From: Sphingopyxis sp. DBS4
Lineage (GTDB): Bacteria; Pseudomonadota; Alphaproteobacteria; Sphingomonadales; Sphingomonadaceae
Direction: 5' to 3'
Length of the DNA: 64,000 nucleotides
Assembly: GCF_024628865.1 (NCBI RefSeq)
Contig: NZ_CP102384.1
Span: 66,001-130,000, forward strand
Numbering within the stretch: position 1 is the stretch's first letter; every line of letters starts with the position of its first letter. Made by a program: the position numbers and the translations under genes. Positions 34,614 to 43,738 of this stretch are shown here, in pieces. The notes below the pieces were generated by a model. That model was not told where the DNA came from, searched no databases, and worked only from the letters and a program-made list of their open reading frames with translations.

Positions 34614-35777
34614 ATGAGCAACGAAAGTGACGGCAGGATGGCAGGCCGCTTCCCGATGGGAATGCGGCGATTTTTCCATCAGATCAGCCAGATGGCGAAC
34701 AGCCCGTGGGGCAACGGCCCCAAGGGCGGGAAGGACGGCGGCAAGGATGACGGCGGCGACCGCAACGGCCCGCGCAATCCGTGGGTAACGCCCGATCCCG
34801 CCGACCCGGCACGCGGCCGCAAGCCGCGCGGCCCCTCGGCGCTCGACGAATTGCTGCGCAAGGGGCGCGGCAGCTTCGGGGGCGGCGGCTCGGGCGGCGG
34901 GGACGGCCTCAACTTCGGCGATTCGGCGAAGGTCTGGAAATGGGGCATCGGCGCGCTCGTCGTGGTCTGGTTCGTCTTTTCCTCCTTCCACATCGTGCCG
35001 CCCGAAAAGGAAGGCGTCGTCACCCGCCTCGGCAGCTATTCGCGCACCGTCGGGCCGGGGGTCAAATTCACCTGGCCGGCGCCGATCGAACGCATCCGCC
35101 TGGAGGATGTCCGCGCTATCCGCACGATGCAGATCGGCTCGCCCAATGCGACCGACGAGAATTTCGTGCTGACGCGCGACCAGAGCATCGTCGACCTCGC
35201 CTATGAGGTCCGCTGGTCGATCCGCGATCCCGAACTCTATATCTTCCAGCTTGCCGACCCCGACGGAACGCTTCGCGAGGTCGCCGAAAGCGCGATGCGC
35301 GCGACGGTGGCCAATTTCGACCTCGTCCAGGCGATCGGTCCCGGCCGCGTCGAGATCGAGCGACAGGTGCAGCAGCGGATGCAGGATCTGCTCGACCAGT
35401 ATCGCGCCGGGATCACGATCCAGGGCATCGCGATCCGCCAGGCCGATCCGCCGAGCCAGGTCGACGAAGCGTTCAAGGAAGTGACCGCCGCGCGCCAGAA
35501 GCGCGAATCGGACATCAACCTCGCGCGCGCCTATGAGCAACAGATTCTGGAACGCGCGCGGGGCGATACCGCCGCGTTCGACAAGATCTACGAACAGTAT
35601 AAGCTCGCGCCGGGCGTGACCCGCAAGCGGCTCTATTATGAAACGATGGAGAGCGTGTTGTCGAACATCGACAAGACGATCGTTGAGGCGCGCGGGGTGA
35701 CCCCCTATCTGCCGCTGAACGAAATCCAGCGACGGGCGAATACGGCCCCCGAAGCCACCGCGAAGGGAGGCCAATGA
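34614..35777 (+). CDS. hflK: FtsH protease activity modulator HflK
   Basis: 387 residues. A Gly/Asp/Pro-rich N-terminal tail, one transmembrane helix (WKWGIGALVVVWFVFSSFHIV, about 109-129), then the SPFH/band-7 domain (PPEKEGVVTRLGSY; SIVDLAYEVRWSI; GITIQGIAIRQADPP) and a coiled-coil end. With HflC it forms the periplasmic-side cage around FtsH, limiting proteolysis of membrane proteins. Stop and hflC start overlap (ATGATG). The start is uncertain: ATG 34614 is used, but ATG 34638 or the MANSPW methionine are possible since no strong ribosome-binding site is present. Confidence 0.93.
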   Translation: MSNESDGRMAGRFPMGMRRFFHQISQMANSPWGNGPKGGKDGGKDDGGDRNGPRNPWVTPDPADPARGRKPRGPSALDELLRKGRGSFGGGGSGGGDGLNFGDSAKVWKWGIGALVVVWFVFSSFHIVPPEKEGVVTRLGSYSRTVGPGVKFTWPAPIERIRLEDVRAIRTMQIGSPNATDENFVLTRDQSIVDLAYEVRWSIRDPELYIFQLADPDGTLREVAESAMRATVANFDLVQAIGPGRVEIERQVQQRMQDLLDQYRAGITIQGIAIRQADPPSQVDEAFKEVTAARQKRESDINLARAYEQQILERARGDTAAFDKIYEQYKLAPGVTRKRLYYETMESVLSNIDKTIVEARGVTPYLPLNEIQRRANTAPEATAKGGQ

Positions 35778-36628
35778 TGTTCGAGGGCCTGTTCCGCCAT
35801 CCGCTGCGCCTGCTCGTCGGCACCGTCGCGCTGCTCGTCATCCTGTCGCAGACGCTGGCGATCGTTCCCGAGGACAAGCAGGCGCTGATCCTGCGCTTCG
35901 GCGAGATCGAGCGCACGGTGAACCGCTATAAACCGAAGGAAAGCTTCGGCCATTCGGGCGCCGGGCTCGTCCTGCGCGTGCCCTTCACCGACGGCATCCA
36001 ATATATCGACAAGCGCATCCTCGGCATCAACATGGAGCGGCAGCAGGTGCTGTCGACCGACCAGCAGCGGCTGCAGGTCGACGCCTTCGCGCGCTTTCGC
36101 ATCACCAATCCGGTGCGCATGTACACCGCGATCCGCACCGAGGAGCGGCTGCAGCAGCAGCTCGCGACGATCCTCGGCTCGTCGCTGCGCAACGAGCTCG
36201 GCAAGCGCACCTTCGCAACCCTGCTGTCGCCCGAACGCGGGCAGGTGATGGACAATATCCAGATCGCGCTCAACCGCGAGGCCAATAAATATGGCGCCGA
36301 AATCATCGACGTCCGGATCAAACGCGCCGACCTGCCCGAAGGCGCGACGCTCGAGGCGGCCTATAACCGCATGCGCACCGCGCGCGAGCAGGAAGCGATC
36401 ACGATCCGCGCCGAGGGGCAGAAGGAAGCGCAGATCATCCGCGGCAACGCCGACGGCGAAGCGGCGCGCATCTATGCCGCGAGCTTCGGCAAGGATCCCG
36501 AATTCTATGATTTCTACCGTGCGATGCAGAGCTATCGGCAGACCTTCCTGGGTGAAAACAACCAGGGCACGACATCGGTGATCCTGTCGCCCGACAATGA
36601 ATATCTGCGGCATTTCAAGGGAGGCTGA
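35774..36628 (+). CDS. hflC: FtsH protease activity modulator HflC
   Basis: 284 residues: N-terminal membrane helix (RLLVGTVALLVILSQTLAIV, about 12-31), SPFH domain (EDKQALILRFGEIERTV; GIQYIDKRILGINMERQQVL), and coiled-coil (ANKYGAEIIDVRIKRADLPEGATLEAAYNRMRTAREQEA). Partner of HflK. A GGGAGG ribosome-binding site lies inside the end of hflK, so translation is coupled. The arrangement hflK-hflC-degP groups three envelope quality-control genes. Confidence 0.95.
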   Translation: MMFEGLFRHPLRLLVGTVALLVILSQTLAIVPEDKQALILRFGEIERTVNRYKPKESFGHSGAGLVLRVPFTDGIQYIDKRILGINMERQQVLSTDQQRLQVDAFARFRITNPVRMYTAIRTEERLQQQLATILGSSLRNELGKRTFATLLSPERGQVMDNIQIALNREANKYGAEIIDVRIKRADLPEGATLEAAYNRMRTAREQEAITIRAEGQKEAQIIRGNADGEAARIYAASFGKDPEFYDFYRAMQSYRQTFLGENNQGTTSVILSPDNEYLRHFKGG

Positions 36629-36643
36629 CGAAAGTTCGGCACG

Positions 36644-36685
36644 TGAACGGAACCTGCAAGTCCCGTTCATGTTCAAATGAGGTTC
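36644..36685 (+). promoter_or_regulatory. Candidate stress (ECF sigma) promoter and palindrome upstream of degP
   Basis: GGAAC (36649-36653), 16 nt, then TGTT (36670-36673) resembles the EcfG-type promoter consensus GGAAC-N16/17-CGTT of alphaproteobacteria with one -10 mismatch. The -35 overlaps one arm of the perfect inverted repeat TGAACGG-N12-CCGTTCA (36644-36669). GTTC-N7-GTTC (36671-36685) overlaps the -10. The degP start is about 75 nt downstream. Confidence 0.5.
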
Positions 36686-36755
36686 AGCCGGCGCCGAGCA
36701 GATAGCGTCGCGCCGGGGCCAGAGTTTTTTCGCGAACAGAAGAGGATTTGCGATC

Positions 36756-38255
36756 GTGCGTTATGTTTATGGCATCACTTCGGCCCTGCTGATGGGCGGC
36801 ACGGCGCTGGCGCTCGTCACCCAGTCGCCGGTGATCGCGCAGGTTGCGCAGAACGAGAGCAGCGAGATCGCAAAGGCGGTGCCGCGCGCCGGCGCGCCCG
36901 AAAGCTTCGCCGACCTCGTCGAACAGCTTCAGCCCGCGGTGGTCAACATCTCGACCAAGCAGGAGGTGACGCTCGGCGTCCGGCTCGATCCGTTCGCGGG
37001 AACGCGCGAGCCGGTGACGCAAGAGCAGCAGGGCGGTGGCTCGGGCTTCCTGATCTCCGACGACGGCTATATCGTCACCAACAACCATGTCGTCACCGGC
37101 GGCCCGCGCGGCGACGCGGTGAATCAGGTCGCGGTAACGCTGACCAACGGCAAGGAATATAAGGCGCGCATCGTCGGCCGCGACGTCGCATCCGACCTCG
37201 CTCTGCTCAAGATCGACGCGACGGGGCTGCCCTTCGTCAAGTTCGGCGACAGCGCCAAGGCGCGCGTCGGCGACTGGGTGGTCGCGATCGGAAACCCGCT
37301 CGGCCTCGGCTCGACGGTGACCGCGGGCATCATCTCGGCGGTGCAGCGCAACCTCGGCGGCGGCGGCGCCTATGATCGCTATATCCAGACCGACACCGCG
37401 ATCAATCGCGGCAATTCGGGCGGGCCGCTGTTCGACCTCAAGGGCAATGTCGTCGGCATCAACAATATGCTGATCTCGCCCGTCGGCGCGAACATCGGCG
37501 TCAATTTCGCGATCCCCGCCGAAGCGGCGATCCCGGTGATCAACGCGCTGAGGTCGGGCGAGAAGATCGAGCGCGGCTATCTCGGCATCGGCATCGCACC
37601 GATCGGCGAAGATCTGGCCTCGGCGCTCGGCCTGCCCAAGGACCGCGGCGAATTCGTCCAGCGCGTCGAGGACGACGGCGCGGCGGCGAAGGCCGGCATC
37701 AAGCGCGGCGACGTCGTGACCAAGGTCAACGGCAAGGACGTGACCCCGTCGCAGAGCCTGTCCTACATCGTCGCCAACACCAAGCCCGGCACGCGCATCC
37801 CGATCGAGGTGGTACGCGACGGCAAGACGCTGACCCTCAATGCGGTCGTCGGCACGCGCCCGCCCGAGGAACAGCTCGCGGGCACGACCTTCGACCCCGA
37901 GGACGAGCAGGCGATGCCCGACGATCCGAAGGGCAGCGCCGACACCGCGATCCAGAACGAACTCGGCCTTGCCGTGCAGCCGCTGACCCCTGACATCGCC
38001 CGCGCGATCGGGGTCGATACGGGCACCAAGGGCCTTGTGATCGCCGCCGCCTCGTCGAGCAGCGACGCCGGTCGCAAGGGCCTGCGCCGCGGCGACGTGA
38101 TCGTCAGCGCCAACCGCGCGTCGGTGACGACCAGCGACGCGCTCGCCAAGGTCATCGCCGATGCGAAGAAGGCGGGCCGCGACGCGGTGCTGCTCGAAAT
38201 CCTGCGCCGTGGCGGCCCCTCGGCCTTCATCGCGATCCGCATCAAGGGCGGCTGA
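36756..38255 (+). CDS. Periplasmic serine protease/chaperone, DegP/HtrA family
   Basis: 499 residues. Signal peptide (hydrophobic 8-22, IAQ cleavage region). The trypsin-like catalytic triad is His111 (TNNHVV), Asp147 (SDLALL) and Ser221 (RGNSGGP). Two PDZ domains follow: about 275-365 (GYLGIGIAPIGEDLASALGL) and about 400-499 (GLAVQPLTPDIARAIGV). Degrades or refolds damaged envelope proteins. The GTG 36756 start follows AGAGGA. Downstream of hflKC but with its own 127-nt promoter region holding a stress-type signal; a strong terminator ends it. Confidence 0.94.
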   Translation: MRYVYGITSALLMGGTALALVTQSPVIAQVAQNESSEIAKAVPRAGAPESFADLVEQLQPAVVNISTKQEVTLGVRLDPFAGTREPVTQEQQGGGSGFLISDDGYIVTNNHVVTGGPRGDAVNQVAVTLTNGKEYKARIVGRDVASDLALLKIDATGLPFVKFGDSAKARVGDWVVAIGNPLGLGSTVTAGIISAVQRNLGGGGAYDRYIQTDTAINRGNSGGPLFDLKGNVVGINNMLISPVGANIGVNFAIPAEAAIPVINALRSGEKIERGYLGIGIAPIGEDLASALGLPKDRGEFVQRVEDDGAAAKAGIKRGDVVTKVNGKDVTPSQSLSYIVANTKPGTRIPIEVVRDGKTLTLNAVVGTRPPEEQLAGTTFDPEDEQAMPDDPKGSADTAIQNELGLAVQPLTPDIARAIGVDTGTKGLVIAAASSSSDAGRKGLRRGDVIVSANRASVTTSDALAKVIADAKKAGRDAVLLEILRRGGPSAFIAIRIKGG

Positions 38256-38279
38256 TTTTCCGCACGTCGCGCGACAGGC

Positions 38280-38321
38280 AAAAAGAGCGCCGTGACCCTC
38301 GGGTCCGGCGCTCTTTTTCTT
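38280..38321 (+). terminator. Strong rho-independent terminator after degP
   Basis: A perfect 12-bp stem AAAAAGAGCGCC / GGCGCTCTTTTT (38280-38291 with 38307-38318) with a 15-nt loop that itself contains GACCC-TC-GGGTC, then a T tract. Located 24 nt after the degP stop. A-rich and T-rich flanks make it potentially bidirectional. Confidence 0.93.
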
Positions 38322-38338
38322 TGCTTGGCAGGTTAAAT

Positions 38339-38353
38339 GTTCCTATTATGTTC
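38339..38353. promoter_or_regulatory. LexA-box-like GTTC-N7-GTTC upstream of VOC gene
   Basis: GTTCCTATTATGTTC fits the direct-repeat LexA box of alphaproteobacteria (GTTC-N7-GTTC). It starts 42 nt before the VOC start and overlaps a plausible -10 (TATGTT) paired with TTGGCA at 38325. With eight fixed bases, roughly one chance match per strand is expected in a window of this size, so it is suggestive only. Confidence 0.35.
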
Positions 38354-38380
38354 ACATCATGACGAGTCGGGAGAGAGACG

Positions 38381-38749
38381 ATGATCGGATATGTGACGCT
38401 GGGCACCAACGACCTCGCCAGGGCGGCGGTCTTCTATGACGCGATCGCCGGCGAACTGGGCGTGCCGCGGATGATGGACTATGACGGCTTCATCGCCTGG
38501 GGCAAGGAAGGCGGCGGCGCCGGCATCGGCCTCACCCGCCCGTTCGACGGCCAGGCGGCGACCGTGGGCAACGGCGTGATGGTCGCGCTCGAGGCGAAGG
38601 ACAAGGAGCAGGTCCACCGCCTCTACGACATTGCGCTCGCCAACGGCGGCACCTGCGAAGGTCCTCCGGGGCCGCGCGGCGAAGGCTTCTATGCCGGTTA
38701 TTTCCGCGACCCCGACGGCAACAAGCTCAACGCCTTCATCATGGGGTGA
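38381..38749 (+). CDS. VOC (glyoxalase/bleomycin-resistance fold) family protein
   Basis: 122 residues. MIGYVTLGTNDLARAAVFYDAIAGELG is the canonical first beta-alpha-beta unit of a VOC module, and GFYAGYFRDPDGNKLNAFIMG the last, with the metal-ligand-type position in the DPDGN strand. Substrate unknown; such single-module proteins dimerise and may be isomerases, dioxygenases or simply binding proteins. GGGAGAGAGACG precedes the ATG. Monocistronic, bounded by a terminator upstream and inverted repeats downstream. Confidence 0.88.
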   Translation: MIGYVTLGTNDLARAAVFYDAIAGELGVPRMMDYDGFIAWGKEGGGAGIGLTRPFDGQAATVGNGVMVALEAKDKEQVHRLYDIALANGGTCEGPPGPRGEGFYAGYFRDPDGNKLNAFIMG

Positions 38750-38788
38750 GGGACGTTGGGTGGGGGCGGATATTCCCCCCCTCTCTTC

Positions 38789-38865
38789 GTCATTCCCGCG
38801 CAAGCGGGAACCCAGGGCGTGCCTCGGTTGACCCCACACTGGGTTCCCGCTTGCGCGGGAATGAC
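38789..38865. repeat. Perfect 27-bp inverted repeat (GTCATTCCCGCGCAAGCGGG type)
   Basis: Arms 38789-38815 and 38839-38865 are perfect inverted copies, 40 nt after the VOC stop. First of two elements in tandem in a 448-nt gap (38750-39197) that holds no other recognisable feature. Confidence 0.88.
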
Positions 38866-38911
38866 GACGTTATGAGATGCCAGGCGTCGTTTTCCGATCT
38901 CTTTCAGAATC

Positions 38912-38989
38912 TCGTCATCCCGGACTTGATCCGGGATCCATTCTCTCAGCACTGGATGAATGGATCCCGGATCAAGTCCGGGATGACGA
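38912..38989. repeat. Perfect 32-bp inverted repeat (GTCATCCCGGACTTGATCCG type)
   Basis: Arms 38912-38943 and 38958-38989 are perfect inverted copies with a 14-nt centre. A different sequence family from its neighbour at 38789 but the same GTCATyCC...GGrATGAC ends. Confidence 0.88.
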
Positions 38990-39197
38990 TGAAGGATAGC
39001 TCCGCCTTCGGTCGAAACTAGTCATTCCCTGCTGCTGATACCGTATCCCCGCGAATTGCGAATGAAGTTGCGCAGTTTTCCGCCATTCTCGGTCCGATCT
39101 TCACCGCGTGCTGCCGCCGCCCGCGGCTTTGCCGATTGCCCGACGCCGCGCGTCGTTCTAGACCTTCGGCAAGGTGCCCAGAGTGGAGGAATGCATA

Positions 39198-40793
39198 GTG
39201 AGCGACGGCAGCGAAGCGACCGAAATCTACATCGGACTTGGCGGTGGAGGGGCGCCCGACGGGCCGCGCCAATCGCTGGTGCTGAAGCGCGCGAACCGCC
39301 ACGGGCTGATCGCCGGCGCGACCGGCACCGGAAAGACGGTGACGCTGCAAGGGCTGGCCGAGGGCTTTTCGGCGGTCGGCGTCCCGGTGTTCGTCGCCGA
39401 CGTGAAGGGCGACCTGTCGGGCATGGCGATGGCGGGCAGCGCGACCGCGAAGACGCACGAGGCCTTTGCCAAGCGCGCGGCGGAAATCGGCGATACCGGC
39501 TGGGCCTATCACGACAATCCGGTGATCTTCTGGGATCTGTTCGGCGAACAGGGGCATCCGATCCGCACCACCATCTCCGAAATGGGGCCGCTGCTGCTCG
39601 CGCGACTGATGGGGCTCAACGAAGTGCAGGAAGGCGTGCTCGCGATCGCGTTCCGCGTCGCCGACGAGCAGAATCTGTTGCTCCTCGACCTCGGCGACCT
39701 GCAGGCGATGCTCGCCTGGTGTGCCGAGAATGCCGACGAGCTGACGACCAAATATGGCAATGTGTCGAAGGCCACGGTGGGGACGATCCAGCGCCAGCTC
39801 TTGACGCTCGAAACGCAGGGCGGCGACCATTTCTTCGGCGAACCCGCGCTCGACATCCAGGACATGATCCGTCTCGACGACAATGGCCGCGGCTATGTCA
39901 ACATCCTCGCCGCCGACAAGCTGATGGCGAGCCCCAAGCTCTATGCGACCTTCCTACTCTGGCTCTTGAGCGAGATGTTCGAGGCGCTTCCCGAGGTCGG
40001 CGATCCCGATAAGCCGAAGCTCGTCTTCTTCTTCGACGAGGCGCATCTGCTCTTTGACGACGCGCCGCCCGCGCTGACCGACAAGATCGAGCAGGTCGTG
40101 CGCCTGATCCGCTCGAAGGGCGTCGGCGTCTATTTCGTGACCCAGAACCCGATCGACGTGCCCGAGGCGGTCGCGGGCCAGCTCGGCAACCGCGTCCAGC
40201 ACGCGCTCCGCGCCTTCACCCCGCGCGACCAGAAGGCGGTGAAGGCCGCCGCCGACACCTTCCGTCCCAATCCCAAGGTCGATGTCGCGCGCGAAATCAC
40301 CGAGCTCAAGGTCGGCGAAGCGCTTGTCTCGCTGCTGATGGCCGACGGCGCGCCGTCGCCGGTCGAACGCACGCTGATCAAGCCGCCCTGCTCGCGCGCC
40401 GGTCCGCTCGACGTCAAGGAGCGCGCGATCATCAAGTCGATCTCGCCCGTCGCCGACAAATATGACACGCCGGTCAACCGCGAGAGCGCCGAGGAACTGC
40501 TCGCCGCCAAGGCCGAGCAGGCACAAGCCGCCGCAGTCGAGGCGAAAGCGCAGGCCGAGGCCGACAAGCAGGCGGCGATCGCCGCGAAGGAAGAGGCGAA
40601 GCGCAAGGCGGCCGAGGAACGGGTACGACTGCAGCAGGAAAAGGCCGCGGCGCGCGAAGCCGCCAAACCCTCGATGGCCGACAAAATGATCCAGTCGGCG
40701 GCGCGCTCGGCGGCGACGAGCCTTGGCCGTCAGGTCGCGGGCAAGTTCGGCGGCCAGCTCATGCGCGGGATTTTGGGCAGCCTGTTCAAATAA
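39198..40793 (+). CDS. HerA-like ATPase (DUF853 family)
   Basis: 531 residues. Walker A GATGTGKT at 40-47, followed by [14 protein letters not shown], and Walker [14 protein letters not shown] with Asp280/Glu281; [20 protein letters not shown] is the sensor region. The last ~100 residues are an Ala/Glu/Lys-rich coiled coil. Related to the HerA/FtsK pumping ATPases, but the role of the DUF853 branch is unproven and no NurA nuclease gene is nearby. GTG 39198 was chosen because GGAGGA lies 7 nt upstream; GTG 39174 and 39183 lack this. Monocistronic. Confidence 0.87.
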   Translation: MSDGSEATEIYIGLGGGGAPDGPRQSLVLKRANRHGLIAGATGTGKTVTLQGLAEGFSAVGVPVFVADVKGDLSGMAMAGSATAKTHEAFAKRAAEIGDTGWAYHDNPVIFWDLFGEQGHPIRTTISEMGPLLLARLMGLNEVQEGVLAIAFRVADEQNLLLLDLGDLQAMLAWCAENADELTTKYGNVSKATVGTIQRQLLTLETQGGDHFFGEPALDIQDMIRLDDNGRGYVNILAADKLMASPKLYATFLLWLLSEMFEALPEVGDPDKPKLVFFFDEAHLLFDDAPPALTDKIEQVVRLIRSKGVGVYFVTQNPIDVPEAVAGQLGNRVQHALRAFTPRDQKAVKAAADTFRPNPKVDVAREITELKVGEALVSLLMADGAPSPVERTLIKPPCSRAGPLDVKERAIIKSISPVADKYDTPVNRESAEELLAAKAEQAQAAAVEAKAQAEADKQAAIAAKEEAKRKAAEERVRLQQEKAAAREAAKPSMADKMIQSAARSAATSLGRQVAGKFGGQLMRGILGSLFK

Positions 40794-40813
40794 TGCGCGA
40801 CAGACCCATCCTC

Positions 40814-40888
40814 GTCACCCCCGCGAAGACGGGGGTCCAGCTTCAACGCGATGCCGGAAAGCTGGATCCCCGCCTTCGCGGGGATGAC
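40814..40888. repeat. Imperfect inverted repeat between convergent genes
   Basis: GTCACCCCCGCGAAGACGGG (from 40814) pairs imperfectly with CCCCGCCTTCGCGGGGATGAC (to 40888). It lies between the convergent HerA-like and aminopeptidase genes and could end transcription from both sides. Confidence 0.75.
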
Positions 40889-40911
40889 GAAGACAGGATG
40901 GTTTCGGCCGC

Positions 40912-43614
40912 CTATTTCCCCTTCAGCCAGGCGCTGACCTCGCCCTTGATCCGCGGGCGGCTGACGCTGCGTTCCTTGAGGGTCGCGATCGTCTTGTCAT
41001 AGGGCTTGCGGACGTCGGCGGGCAGCGGTGCCGCGATTGCCTCCAGCTTGGCGACCATCGCCGGATCGGTCGAGGAAGCGGCGAGCCCGGCGAGGAAGCG
41101 CGCCCGCGCCGAGGCGTCGATCAGCCGGTCGACCGCGGCCTGGTTGGCCTGCGCGAAATCGACCGCCATTTCGGCGTGATTCCGGGCGACCGCGCCGATG
41201 ATCGCGGCGCTCGTCGTCTTGCCCGGCTCGTCGGTCAGCGCGAGGTCGAGCGCGCGCCTGGCGAGCGCCGTGTCCTTGGCGTTGCCGAGCAGCGTATAGA
41301 AAGTGCTGCGTTCGACCGCCGATTTCGAACCCTTCGCCATGGCGCGCAGCTTGTCCCACTCGGCCGCGCCCGCATGGGCCGCGACGATGCCGAGCCAGCG
41401 CGATTTGAGCGCTCCGTCGAGCGCCGCTGGATCGTGGTCGAGCAAGGAGAAGCGACGGCGTGCCTCTGCAAGCACCGTGGCGTCGCCGATCGCCCCCAGT
41501 GCGCCGATCAAATCGGAACGCAGCACGCTGTCGAGCGCGGGTTCGCCCTGCCGCGCGTCGAATCCGAGCCGTCGCATCGCCGGCGCAAGCGCCGCGGCGC
41601 CGCGCGCCGCGATCTGCTTCTGCACCGCCGGCTGGTCGTCGAAGAGGTCGTAGAGCGCTTCATAACGGCCCGCGACGTCGCCGGTCAGCTTCTGGTTCGC
41701 TGCCTCCGGCGCCGCGGCGAGCAGGTCGAGCGCCGCGCCCATCGGCTGATAGCCCGCATAAGCGAGCGCGAAATTGTCGCCGAGCAGCCCGAGCTGGTCG
41801 ATCGGCGCGAGGCTGGCGAAGCGGCCGCGCAGCGCGGCGAGCGCGGCGGGCGAATAGAGGGTGCGATAATAGCCCGCCTGTCCCGCGTTGATTAGCACCG
41901 GCCCGCAGCCGGGCAGGGTCAGCGTCCCCGCGCCGCCCGTGATCACCTGCCGCGCCACCGCGCCGTCACCGGCGCGCGCCAGCACCGGCACCTGCCAGCG
42001 GCGCCCCTCGGCATCGATGCTGTCCTTGCGGTCGCGCGAAAATTCGCTTTGCGTGACCTGGACGGTCGTGGTTCCGCCCGCGCAGGCGATGGCGCCGACG
42101 CGCAGCAGCGGGATGCCCGGCTGGCCCGTGAAATCGTGGGCGATCGCGGTCAGCCCCGTCGCGCCCGCCGCCTCGACCGCGTTCCACAGATCGTCGGTGC
42201 GCGTGTTGCCATATTTATGCTGCGCCATATAGGCGCGCAGCCCGTCGCGCCACTTGTCGGCCCCGGCATAGGCCTCGAGCATCGTGATCACCGCTTCGCC
42301 CTTCTGATAGGTGATCGCGTCGAACGCCTGATTGCTATCCTCGACGGTGCGAATGGTCTGGACGATCGGGTGCGTCGTTGCAAAAGCATCGAGACTCATC
42401 GCAGCCTCGCGCCCGCCGACGCGGCCGAGCAAGGGCTGCCAGTCGGGGTGGAAATGGTCGCTTGCCTTGGTTTCCATCCAGCTCGCGAAGCCTTCGTTGA
42501 GCCACAGATCGTCCCACCACGCCATGGTGACGAGATCGCCGAACCATTGGTGCGCGACCTCGTGCGCCTGAACGGCATAGATGTCCTGCCGCGTCGCTTC
42601 GCTGGTGATCTTTGGATCGTCGAGCAGGATGCGCTCGAAGGTGAAGATCGCGCCCCAATTCTCCATCGCGCCGAAGAATTGCGACTGGCCGGGCCCCGCG
42701 ACATTGTCGAGCTTGGGCAGCGGATAGGGTTGGCCGAAATAGTCGCCATAATAGGTGAGCAGCGGCGCGAGGCTGTCGAGCGCGAAGCGCGCCTGTTCGC
42801 CCGACCCCTTGGGCGAGACGATGCCGACCTCGGCACCGCTTTCGCTTTTCCTGGCGAGCCGCTCGAACGGGCCGGTCGCGAAGAAGAGGAGATAGGACGA
42901 CATTTTCGGCGAAATCCGGAAGGTCACCTTCTTGCGGCCGCCCTCGACCGGCGTTTCGTTCACCACGGGCATGTTGCTCACCGCGAGGTCGTCGGCCGGG
43001 ACGATCGCCGACAGGCTGAAGGTCGCCTTGTAGCTCGGTTCGTCGAAGCTCGGGACGAAGCGGCGTGCGTCGGGCGCCTCGAACTGGGTGAACAGCCCGC
43101 GCGTGTCGGCGCCGCTCGTCTTGTCGGGATAATCGAGCGCGAAAAGGCCGTTCGCTTGAGTATTGATGATGCCGCTATAATGAGTCGCGAGGCGATAGGT
43201 GCCCGGCGCGATCGGCGCGGGGGCGGTGAAGGTCACTGTCTGCGCCGTGGCGTCGATCGCGGCGGTCAGCGGAATCGGCTTGCCGTCAGGGCCGGTCAGC
43301 GTTGCGTCCGCGAAATCGAGATCGAGCGCGTTCATCACGATCGTCGCCGAGGGCGCATAGAGTTCGAGATCGATGGCCGCGTCGCCGGTGAAGGTGAGCG
43401 CCTTCGCATCGGGCGTGACGCTGATGTCGTAATGGAGCGGGCGCGCGATGCGCGGAAGCTGGCTCGGCACGCTGGCATCGAGCGGCGCGCCGGTCGGCGC
43501 CGGCATCAGCGCGACAGGTGGCGCGGGCGGCGCGACCCCCGGCTGCGTCGCGCAGGCGGAGAGGCCGAGCGCCGAGACGGCGCTGACGAGCAGAAGGCGT
43601 GTCGAAATTTTCAT
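40912..43614 (-). CDS. M1 family aminopeptidase, lipoprotein
   Basis: 900 residues. Lipobox LGLSAC with acylated Cys21 indicates a lipoprotein, probably in the outer-membrane periplasmic leaflet. Substrate-recognition GAMENW at 315-320, zinc motif HEVAHQW (His351, Glu352, His355) with third ligand Glu374 in WLNEGFASW, all intact. The long C-terminal helical ERAP1-like domain occupies the last third. It releases N-terminal residues from peptides outside the cytoplasm. Convergent with the HerA-like gene; divergent from the P450 gene with 124 nt between starts, in which I see no specific site. Confidence 0.94.
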   Translation of the reverse strand: MKISTRLLLVSAVSALGLSACATQPGVAPPAPPVALMPAPTGAPLDASVPSQLPRIARPLHYDISVTPDAKALTFTGDAAIDLELYAPSATIVMNALDLDFADATLTGPDGKPIPLTAAIDATAQTVTFTAPAPIAPGTYRLATHYSGIINTQANGLFALDYPDKTSGADTRGLFTQFEAPDARRFVPSFDEPSYKATFSLSAIVPADDLAVSNMPVVNETPVEGGRKKVTFRISPKMSSYLLFFATGPFERLARKSESGAEVGIVSPKGSGEQARFALDSLAPLLTYYGDYFGQPYPLPKLDNVAGPGQSQFFGAMENWGAIFTFERILLDDPKITSEATRQDIYAVQAHEVAHQWFGDLVTMAWWDDLWLNEGFASWMETKASDHFHPDWQPLLGRVGGREAAMSLDAFATTHPIVQTIRTVEDSNQAFDAITYQKGEAVITMLEAYAGADKWRDGLRAYMAQHKYGNTRTDDLWNAVEAAGATGLTAIAHDFTGQPGIPLLRVGAIACAGGTTTVQVTQSEFSRDRKDSIDAEGRRWQVPVLARAGDGAVARQVITGGAGTLTLPGCGPVLINAGQAGYYRTLYSPAALAALRGRFASLAPIDQLGLLGDNFALAYAGYQPMGAALDLLAAAPEAANQKLTGDVAGRYEALYDLFDDQPAVQKQIAARGAAALAPAMRRLGFDARQGEPALDSVLRSDLIGALGAIGDATVLAEARRRFSLLDHDPAALDGALKSRWLGIVAAHAGAAEWDKLRAMAKGSKSAVERSTFYTLLGNAKDTALARRALDLALTDEPGKTTSAAIIGAVARNHAEMAVDFAQANQAAVDRLIDASARARFLAGLAASSTDPAMVAKLEAIAAPLPADVRKPYDKTIATLKERSVSRPRIKGEVSAWLKGK

Positions 43615-43738
43615 GGCTGCGATCCCCGGTTATGATGCGGACCGGGCTACGCCGATGCCCGGGTCCACGCAACGGCCCCTTTCGGCGAGCGGTCCATGGC
43701 TCTCGACAGACGACGAAAACTGAGGCAGCTTCGGTTGC

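Noticed and set aside
36663..36674. GTTC-AT-GTTC near degP as a LexA box
   Set aside because: Spacing of 2 does not fit; the overlapping GTTC-N7-GTTC fits the pattern but lies within a better-supported ECF promoter and may be coincidence.
39191..39199. ATG near 39191 as start of the HerA-like gene
   Set aside because: It is out of frame and meets TAG at once (ATGCATAG); GTG 39198 with GGAGGA is in frame.
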